From Macrococcus carouselicus (GTDB taxonomy: Bacteria > Bacillota > Bacilli > Staphylococcales > Staphylococcaceae): a stretch of DNA of 64,000 bases. The notes under the pieces were generated by a model. That model had not been told where the DNA came from. It saw only the letters and a program-made list of their open reading frames with translations, and made no database searches. Below, in pieces: positions 56,803 to 64,000 of the stretch (positions are counted from its first letter, which is position 1; every line of letters begins with the position of its first letter). The stretch is taken from NCBI RefSeq assembly GCF_004359515.1, contig NZ_SCWD01000001.1:806001-870000 (forward strand). Reading direction: 5' to 3'. A program made the translations under genes and the position numbers.

Positions 56803-59421
56803 TTACAGTGATTTAATGTGTTCTTCAACAAACTGTAACGCTTCTGTCACTTTAGAGCAATCATTTGAGCCGCCTTGCGCTGAATCAGGTCGTCCCCCGC
56901 CTTTACCGCCTGTCACAGCTGCGACACCTTTAATCAGGTCGCCTGCTTTCACTCGGTCAGTCAGTGATTTCGCTACTGTCGCCATATAATTCAGTTTGTC
57001 ACCTGCTGCAATCAGGAAGATGACTGTATCAGGCAACTTCGATTTATAGTCATCCATCATATCGCGCAGTTCTTTGGCATCAGCTGCATCAACCTCCATA
57101 GTAAGGACGTTAATGCCGTTGATATCTTCAGTCAATGTCGTGACGTCTCCTATCTTTAAGTTCGACAGCTCACGTTTAGTATCTGCCAGTTCTTTAGCCA
57201 GTGATTTCTCTGATTGCACCAGCTCTTCCACTTTCCCTTCGAGCTGACCTGCATTTTTCACTTTGAGTGTCTGCACAAGCTGTTCAGCCATCTCCTCAAA
57301 GTGAGTCAGGAATTCAAATGCAGCCTGGCCGGTCACTGCTTCAATACGACGGACACCTGCTCCCGTACCAGACTCTGAAACAATTTTGAAGAGACCGATT
57401 TCTGATGTATTGCGGACATGGACACCACCGCAGAGCTCAATTGAGAACCTGCTCATCTCCACAACTCGTACTATATCGCCGTATTTCTCGCCGAACAGCG
57501 CCATCGCACCCTTATTTTTTGCATCTGCAACCGGCATCTCTTCAATAATGACTTGAATGTTCGCCCAGATTTTCTGATTGACGATGGCCTCCACCTGTTT
57601 CAGTTCTTCCGCTGTTACAGGACCGAAGTGTGAGAAGTCAAAGCGCAGGCGGTCTGGCGTCACAAGGGATCCTGCCTGATTGACATGGGTACCGAGCACC
57701 TGTTTCAGCGCCGCATGCATCAAATGGGTTGCACTATGGTTTTTAATGATATTGTTACGGAATTCCTGATTAACATTTGCTAATACTGTTGCTCCGCTAT
57801 GAACACGTCCAAACTTAACCGTACCGGTATGGAGGTTCTGACCGTTAGGTGCTTTGATGACTTCAGTCACTTCAATCTCAAAATCATCATGGCTGACGAG
57901 TCCCGTGTCAGCAATCTGACCCCCACTGATGGCATAGAACGGTGTCTCACGCAGAACAAACTGAATGACGTCTCCACTCTCTGCCGATTCAACTACGGTA
58001 CCGTTCAGGATGATATCTTCGAGCACAGTGGTTGTTTCAAGTGTTTCATAGCCAACGAAGACACTTGGCGTCTTGATATTTGCCAGCGTTTCATTCTGTA
58101 CCTGCATGCTCTGTATTTTCTGACGGGATTCACGCGCACGTGTCCGCTGTTCCTCCATCGCTTTCTCGAAACCGGCATGGTCAACTTTCAGGCCGTTTTC
58201 TTCCGCCAGCTCTTCAGTCAGTTCCACCGGGAAGCCGAATGTATCATAGAGCTTGAAGACATCCTCTCCTCGAAGTTCGGCGTCCGCTGATTCTTTCAGT
58301 CGATTGAAATGGACAAGACCTTCTTCAAGTGTCTCATGGAAGCGATCTTCCTCTGACTTGATGACCCGTCCGATGAAATCTTTCTGCTCTTCGACTGATG
58401 GATAGTAAGGTTTCATGATCGCTGCTACAATATCGACCAGATTGTACATAAACGGCTCATTGATATCCAGTTTCTGTGCAAAACGGACCGCCCGGCGCAG
58501 CAGGCGGCGCAGCACGTACCCACGTCCTTCGTTTGACGGCAGAGCACCATCACCGATAGCAAAAGCGACTGTGCGGATATGGTCAGCGATAACTTTGAAA
58601 GCGACATCCATATCCGGATCCGTACCATAGGACTTGCCTGACAGATGTTCTGTCTCCTGAATAATCGGCATGAACAGATCGGTATCATAGTTCGTGCGTA
58701 CATTCTGTGACACACTCGCCATACGTTCAAGACCCATACCTGTATCGATATTCTGCTTAGGCAGAGGGGAATAAGTGTGATCCGGATTATGGTTGAACTC
58801 TGAGAACACCAGATTCCAGATTTCTAAATAACGTTCATTCTCACCGCCTGGATACATCTCCTCAGCTGGATCGTTCTTACCGTATGCCTCGCCGCGGTCG
58901 TAGAATATTTCCGTATTCGGACCTGACGGACCTTCACCGATATCCCAGAAGTTCCCTTCAATACGCGTGATTCGGTCATCGGTCAGACCGATATCGTTGA
59001 TCCAGATCTCATAAGCTTCTGTATCCTCAGGATGGATCGTCACATATAACTTCTCAGGATCCATTGCCATCCACTTTTCGCTCGTCAGGAATTCCCAGGC
59101 GAAAGCCACTGCTTCCTTCTTGAAGTAGTCACCGATCGAGAAGTTGCCGAGCATCTCAAAGAATGTATGGTGACGAGCTGTAAATCCGACATTTTCAATA
59201 TCATTCGTGCGGATGGATTTCTGCGCATTTGTGATTCTTGGATTGTCAGGAATAACTCGCCCATCAAAATATTTCTTTAGAGTCGCCACACCGGAGTTGA
59301 TCCAGAGAAGCGTGTTGTCATCGATCGGCACAAGCGGCGCTGACGGTTCAATCATATGGCCTTTCTCTACGAAGAAGTCCAGGTACATCTGTCTGATTTC
59401 TGCTGCTGTTAAACGTTTCAT
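56803..59421 (-). CDS. alaS: Alanyl-tRNA synthetase
   Basis: Charges and proofreads tRNA-Ala. The 872-residue protein has the class II catalytic core (motif 1 [16 protein letters not shown] near residue 81, motif 2/3 region GMGLERMAS near residue 235), tRNA-recognition helices, the editing domain with [11 protein letters not shown] near residue 563 and CGGVHV near residue 662, and the C-terminal C-Ala domain with [15 protein letters not shown] near residue 845. GGGAGAG precedes the ATG at 59421. It is transcribed behind a T-box leader with its own promoter. Confidence 0.98.
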   Translation of the reverse strand: MKRLTAAEIRQMYLDFFVEKGHMIEPSAPLVPIDDNTLLWINSGVATLKKYFDGRVIPDNPRITNAQKSIRTNDIENVGFTARHHTFFEMLGNFSIGDYFKKEAVAFAWEFLTSEKWMAMDPEKLYVTIHPEDTEAYEIWINDIGLTDDRITRIEGNFWDIGEGPSGPNTEIFYDRGEAYGKNDPAEEMYPGGENERYLEIWNLVFSEFNHNPDHTYSPLPKQNIDTGMGLERMASVSQNVRTNYDTDLFMPIIQETEHLSGKSYGTDPDMDVAFKVIADHIRTVAFAIGDGALPSNEGRGYVLRRLLRRAVRFAQKLDINEPFMYNLVDIVAAIMKPYYPSVEEQKDFIGRVIKSEEDRFHETLEEGLVHFNRLKESADAELRGEDVFKLYDTFGFPVELTEELAEENGLKVDHAGFEKAMEEQRTRARESRQKIQSMQVQNETLANIKTPSVFVGYETLETTTVLEDIILNGTVVESAESGDVIQFVLRETPFYAISGGQIADTGLVSHDDFEIEVTEVIKAPNGQNLHTGTVKFGRVHSGATVLANVNQEFRNNIIKNHSATHLMHAALKQVLGTHVNQAGSLVTPDRLRFDFSHFGPVTAEELKQVEAIVNQKIWANIQVIIEEMPVADAKNKGAMALFGEKYGDIVRVVEMSRFSIELCGGVHVRNTSEIGLFKIVSESGTGAGVRRIEAVTGQAAFEFLTHFEEMAEQLVQTLKVKNAGQLEGKVEELVQSEKSLAKELADTKRELSNLKIGDVTTLTEDINGINVLTMEVDAADAKELRDMMDDYKSKLPDTVIFLIAAGDKLNYMATVAKSLTDRVKAGDLIKGVAAVTGGKGGGRPDSAQGGSNDCSKVTEALQFVEEHIKSL

Positions 59422-59429
59422 CAAATCTC

Positions 59430-59629
59430 TCCCTTAAAATAAAATAAACGTCCATCCCAGAAAGGGACGAACGTGTTCGCGGTACCACCCTAGTTATGAC
59501 TGACGTCATCACTCAAAAGTTCTATTCTCAATACACTGTATAAGTAGCCTTCAGAGCGTGCTGCATACCTCTCACCGGCCGGTATGTCTCTACGATTTCA
59601 GTCCTGCTCCTACTCATCCTATACTGAAT
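59430..59629 (-). ncRNA. T-box riboswitch, alanine-specific, upstream of alaS
   Basis: The minus-strand leader contains AGGGTGGTACCGCG (59480-59493), whose UGGU bulge can pair with A73 and the CCA end of uncharged tRNA-Ala. The terminator stem (59449-59458 with 59464-59473) is followed by a U-rich tail. The distal stem-I loop CCGGCCGGTGAGAGG has the conserved GGUGNRAG form. The specifier is likely GCU, followed by the usual A, near 59547-59550. Amino-acid starvation should switch on alaS. Confidence 0.93.
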
Positions 59630-59635
59630 AACTAA

Positions 59636-59664
59636 ATTATATGAATTTCCGGGTCACCCGTCAA
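59636..59664 (-). promoter_or_regulatory. Promoter of the alaS T-box transcript
   Basis: -35 TTGACG (59659-59664), a 17-base spacer and -10 TATAAT (59636-59641) on the minus strand. The -35 overlaps the end of recD2. The predicted transcription start is near 59629. Confidence 0.85.
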
Positions 59665-62038
59665 CTGTTTCGTAGTCGTACGGTGTGATACCGTCCATAT
59701 TGATCATCGGTGCCACCAGATGCATATTGCTTTCTGTCAGTTCACCGACTGCAATCTCATTATTCCCGGCATCTGTATCTTCGTCTTCACCAAAAAAATA
59801 ACTGCGGAGATGTTCCGTAAAGGAAGTCATCCGCTCAAGACCCATCCGCTTGATCCCATCATCAAACGCCTGTCGTTCACCGCAGATGATCAGCGACTGC
59901 TTCGCGCGGGTGAGACCGGTATAAAGAATGTTCTTCTGCAGCATCCGGTAATAAGCACGTACAACCGGCATGATAACAATCGGAAACTCTGACCCCTGAG
60001 ATTTATGGATGGAGCAGCAGTAGGCATGCGTCAGTTCAGTCAGTTCCTGCTTCGTATAAGTCACTTCATTACCCTCGTAGTCAACGATGACGACATCTTT
60101 GTTCAGGGCATTCTCGGCTGCCATGAAGATACCGACCACCTCCCCGATGTCGCCGTTGAAGACATTATCCTCCGGCCGATTGACCAGCTGCAGCACTTTG
60201 TCACCGTCACGGTAGATGATATCTCCGAATTCCAGTTCCCGTTTGTCATCTTCTTTCGGATTCAAAATCTGCTGGAGCTCCTTATTCAGAAAGCGAATGC
60301 CTGCCTTTCCTTTGTAGATCGGTGCAAGCACCTGAATGTCACGCATATTATAGCCTTTATCAACCGCTCTTGAGACCACCTGATTAATGACAGTTGGAAT
60401 CTGGTCGGTTGAACAGGGAATGAATGACCGGTCGTTATAGCGTGCCGCAATATCAAATGACTGCCCCTTCTTGATCTGATGCGCAAGTTCTATGATTGAT
60501 GACCCTTCCTGCTGACGGTAAACTTCCGCGAGTTCGACCTGCGCCATGATTCCGGAGTCAATCAGATCCCTGAAGACCTGCCCGGGGCCGACAGACGGCA
60601 GCTGGTCCTGGTCACCGACAAAGACAAGCTGACAGTCGTTCGGTACAGCGCGCATCAGCTGGAACATCAGCCACGTGTCCACCATTGACATCTCATCGAT
60701 AATGACGAGCTTCGCCGTGATGTCGTTCTCAAGAATATCATCCGGTTTATTTTCGCGTGTCCAGCCGATCAATCTATGAATGGTCGTCGCTTCAAGACCT
60801 GTTGATTCTGACAGACGCTTTGATGCACGGCCGGTCGGTGCGGCCACCGCTACAGGGAAATCGGTTCCCTCATAGTCCTTGTAGTCGAGACTGAGTCCGT
60901 GCAGTTCCGCATAGAGGTTCACGATGCCTCGTATGACAGTCGTCTTACCTGTACCTGGACCACCGGACAGAATCATCATCCTGCTCTTCATCGCCGTCTC
61001 CAGGGCTTCCCGCTGTTTATCAGCATAAGTGACGTCAAATGCCTCCTCCAGCTCACCGATTGCGAGCATGATCTCCGACTGCTCAAACGCTTTAAGTTCA
61101 TTCTTTGAAGCGGTCAGACGATGCAGAACCTGTACCGTCTTGAGTTCTGCATAATAGAGGCTCGGCATGTAGATGCGGTTGCGGTCACTGACAACCAGCC
61201 TCTCCTCACTCAGCTCTGTCAGCTTATTGAGGAGAAGACCTGAGTCGACATTTTCATGGGAAGCGGTCAGTATGTTATAGGCTGCTTCAAGAAGGGCCTG
61301 GTCCTCAACATATGTATGGCCATTCTGGAGACAGGCCTGTTCCAGCATGAAGACAAGCGCGGCACGCAGCCGTTCGGGATGACTGCCTTCTATGCCGAGC
61401 TTACGAGCCAGTTCATCCGCCTTGTTGAAGCCGATGCCCTGAATATCCATGACGAGCTGATAAGGTGATTGTTCGATGACAGGTAACGTTTCCTCTTTAT
61501 AGAACTGGAATATCTTCATCGCCAGCTGAGGACCGAATCCCCACTCGTTCAGACGGATCATCGTTTTTTCGATCGCCTGGTTCTCACTGACTGTCTGATA
61601 GATCATTTCCTGCTTCTCTTTTGATAATTTTGGAACACGGGTCAGAACCTCTTTATCATTCATAATCTGTGTCAGCGCATCTTCACCGAGCGTATCGACG
61701 ATCTGTTTAGCCAGTTTTTTGCCGATTCCCTTGAACAGATCACTCGATAAATAATGGATGATTCCGTCTTTTGTCTGAGGCATATCTTTCGCGAACTTCT
61801 CGGCGGACAGCTGCTTACCATACTTGGCATGTGCGACTATCTTGCCTGTAAATGTATAGGTGTCCCCTTCAGTAATCTGCGGCAGATAGCCGATAACCGT
61901 CGCCTCATCGTCAAAGTCTTCATTCGATTCGAGCACCTCTACTTTCAGCACGGTATAGAAGTTGTCCGCATTCTGAAACATAATGCGGACGATGGTGCCT
62001 TTGATAAAGGACTGTTCGAATAAAGACATATTTTCCAC
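59654..62038 (-). CDS. recD2: ATP-dependent RecD-like DNA helicase RecD2
   Basis: Superfamily 1B 5'-3' DNA helicase, distinct from RecBCD RecD, acting in repair and replication restart. The 794-residue protein has an N-terminal OB-like and HhH region (about 1-200), Walker A GGPGTGKTTVIRG near residue 358, LVIIDEMSMVD near residue 441, QLVFVGDQDQLPSVGPG near residue 471, and the C-terminal UvrD-like YTGLTRAKQSLIICG near residue 700. The start is a GTG at 62036-62038 with AGGAGG upstream. It is cotranscribed with the upstream TPR gene (two-base gap). Confidence 0.95.
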   Translation of the reverse strand: MENMSLFEQSFIKGTIVRIMFQNADNFYTVLKVEVLESNEDFDDEATVIGYLPQITEGDTYTFTGKIVAHAKYGKQLSAEKFAKDMPQTKDGIIHYLSSDLFKGIGKKLAKQIVDTLGEDALTQIMNDKEVLTRVPKLSKEKQEMIYQTVSENQAIEKTMIRLNEWGFGPQLAMKIFQFYKEETLPVIEQSPYQLVMDIQGIGFNKADELARKLGIEGSHPERLRAALVFMLEQACLQNGHTYVEDQALLEAAYNILTASHENVDSGLLLNKLTELSEERLVVSDRNRIYMPSLYYAELKTVQVLHRLTASKNELKAFEQSEIMLAIGELEEAFDVTYADKQREALETAMKSRMMILSGGPGTGKTTVIRGIVNLYAELHGLSLDYKDYEGTDFPVAVAAPTGRASKRLSESTGLEATTIHRLIGWTRENKPDDILENDITAKLVIIDEMSMVDTWLMFQLMRAVPNDCQLVFVGDQDQLPSVGPGQVFRDLIDSGIMAQVELAEVYRQQEGSSIIELAHQIKKGQSFDIAARYNDRSFIPCSTDQIPTVINQVVSRAVDKGYNMRDIQVLAPIYKGKAGIRFLNKELQQILNPKEDDKRELEFGDIIYRDGDKVLQLVNRPEDNVFNGDIGEVVGIFMAAENALNKDVVIVDYEGNEVTYTKQELTELTHAYCCSIHKSQGSEFPIVIMPVVRAYYRMLQKNILYTGLTRAKQSLIICGERQAFDDGIKRMGLERMTSFTEHLRSYFFGEDEDTDAGNNEIAVGELTESNMHLVAPMINMDGITPYDYETVDG

Positions 62039-62040
62039 GG

Positions 62041-62700
62041 TTATTCCTCCTTCAGTTGTTCAAACATATTGATGGCGTGACCTGCAAGCAGATGGTCAGG
62101 CTGAATCTCGACGATACGGCGGAACTTGACGAGTGCCGCTTCCGCATCTGAATCAAGCATATATGCTGCCAGCGCAAGATTGTAGAGTGCATCAGTATGC
62201 TGGGGGTCTGTTGCCAGGACATGATCCAGCACTCTGACTGCCTCCTGGTACATCTCCAGCTGACACAGTACGAGTCCATACTGGAACGCCACTTCCCGGT
62301 CATCAGCATTCATCTCGTAGCTGCGCATCAGGTAAGGCATCGCCGTCTTAAAATCACCGAGATTGATGAAACTCATCCCGAGCATATAGAAGGTGTCCGC
62401 ATCCTGGAGCTGATGACTGACAGCCTTCCGGTAGAGTGTCGCCGCCTCCTGATAGCGTTCCTGATTGAAGTAGATATTCGCCAGACCATAGTAAGCACCG
62501 CCGTGCGTCTCATCCAGCGTCAGGGCTTTCTGGAAGAAACGTTCCGCTTCTTCTGTCTTATTGGCATCCGCCAGAATGGTGCCGGCATTGATATAGTGTG
62601 TCGCGTCATCCGGCGCCATGTCTATGGCCTTGAAGAGCAGTCCAAGTGCCTTGTCATACTGTTTGTTTCTAATCAATTCCACTAATTGTTCGTCGTTCAT
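62041..62700 (-). CDS. TPR repeat protein (YrrB-like)
   Basis: A 219-residue protein made almost entirely of tetratricopeptide repeats (about six, residues 1-215), each with the W/Y-G-A-P pattern, such as AAYYGLANIYFNQERYQEAATLY. No enzymatic domain is visible; such proteins act as interaction scaffolds. ATG at 62700 has GGAGGG upstream. It sits between mnmA and recD2 as in B. subtilis (yrrB) and staphylococci. Confidence 0.9.
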   Translation of the reverse strand: MNDEQLVELIRNKQYDKALGLLFKAIDMAPDDATHYINAGTILADANKTEEAERFFQKALTLDETHGGAYYGLANIYFNQERYQEAATLYRKAVSHQLQDADTFYMLGMSFINLGDFKTAMPYLMRSYEMNADDREVAFQYGLVLCQLEMYQEAVRVLDHVLATDPQHTDALYNLALAAYMLDSDAEAALVKFRRIVEIQPDHLLAGHAINMFEQLKEE

Positions 62701-62729
62701 AGTACCCTCCATTTTCCAATCATTATAAC

Positions 62730-62752
62730 AAAAAAAGAAGACTCTCGTCTCC
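62730..62752 (-). terminator. Terminator of mnmA
   Basis: GGAGAC/GTCTTC stem (62747-62752 and 62737-62742) with a GAGA loop and a U7 run on the minus strand. The arms are short, but the U-run is strong. Confidence 0.75.
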
Positions 62753-62753
62753 T

Positions 62754-64000
<1,247 letters not shown>

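Overview
This window is chromosomal core sequence from a member of the Staphylococcaceae. Gene content and order match the conserved Bacillales segment that runs pbp-sodA-zur, sigA-dnaG, era-recO, dnaK-hrcA, comE, yqeH-nadD, greA-udk and alaS-mnmA. Many proteins (PBP3, SigA, LepA, GreA, FloA) look very close to their Staphylococcus relatives. Three traits point away from Staphylococcus itself: two non-mevalonate (MEP) isoprenoid genes (ispG and ispH), a membrane-anchored c-type cytochrome between trmK and sigA, and base composition that by eye is in the mid-40s % G+C. A Macrococcus-like genus is my best guess; this is inference, not a database result.

Layout. 1-5763: PBP3 and SodA on the minus strand, a plus-strand DUF1189-ispG-HAD nucleotidase operon, and zur. 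5753-9682: znuB, znuC, nfo and cshB. 9796-10761: ispH alone on the plus strand. 10791-17414: Nif3-like protein, trmK, cytochrome c, sigA, dnaG, PPDK/PEPS regulator and ccpN. 17474-19063: a glycine T-box and glyS on the plus strand. 19122-25852: recO, era, cdd, dgkA, ybeY, phoH, two membrane-protein genes, floA, nfeD and rpsU. 25957-33591: mtaB, rsmE, prmA, dnaJ, dnaK, grpE and hrcA behind a CIRCE operator. 33697-36672: hemW and lepA. 36838-41734: rpsT and yqzM on the plus strand, then holA and comEA-comEB-comEC. 41801-46193: the yqeM-rsfS-yqeK-nadD-yhbY-aroE-yqeH run. 46301-46371: an unusual tRNA-Gly. 46478-49777: less conserved genes (cupin, GNAT, an SPFH protein with a coiled-coil partner, yqeG and a 34-residue membrane peptide). 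49794-56740: mtnN, greA, udk, two U32-type tRNA hydroxylation genes, trmR, mltG, DUF1292, ruvX and ireB. 56803-64000: T-box-controlled alaS, recD2, a TPR protein, mnmA, and the 3' end of a cysteine desulfurase gene cut by the window edge.

Functional themes are tRNA maturation and modification (trmK, mtaB, trhP pair, trmR, mnmA), aminoacylation under T-box control, ribosome biogenesis (era, ybeY, rsfS, yhbY, yqeH, ruvX, lepA), DNA repair and replication (nfo, dnaG, recO, holA, recD2), heat shock, zinc homeostasis, and DNA uptake. Genes are tightly packed; at least seven junctions are single-base stop/start overlaps (TAATG or TGATG). I see no insertion sequences, prophage, CRISPR arrays, rRNA genes or replication origin, and no unexplained gap over 300 bases.

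The most notable item is the tRNA-Gly(UCC) gene at 46301-46371. It has an eroded D-loop, an A/U-rich T-stem, a pyrimidine at position 37 and no encoded CCA. These are hallmarks of the non-proteogenic tRNA-Gly that staphylococci use to build glycine cross-bridges in peptidoglycan.
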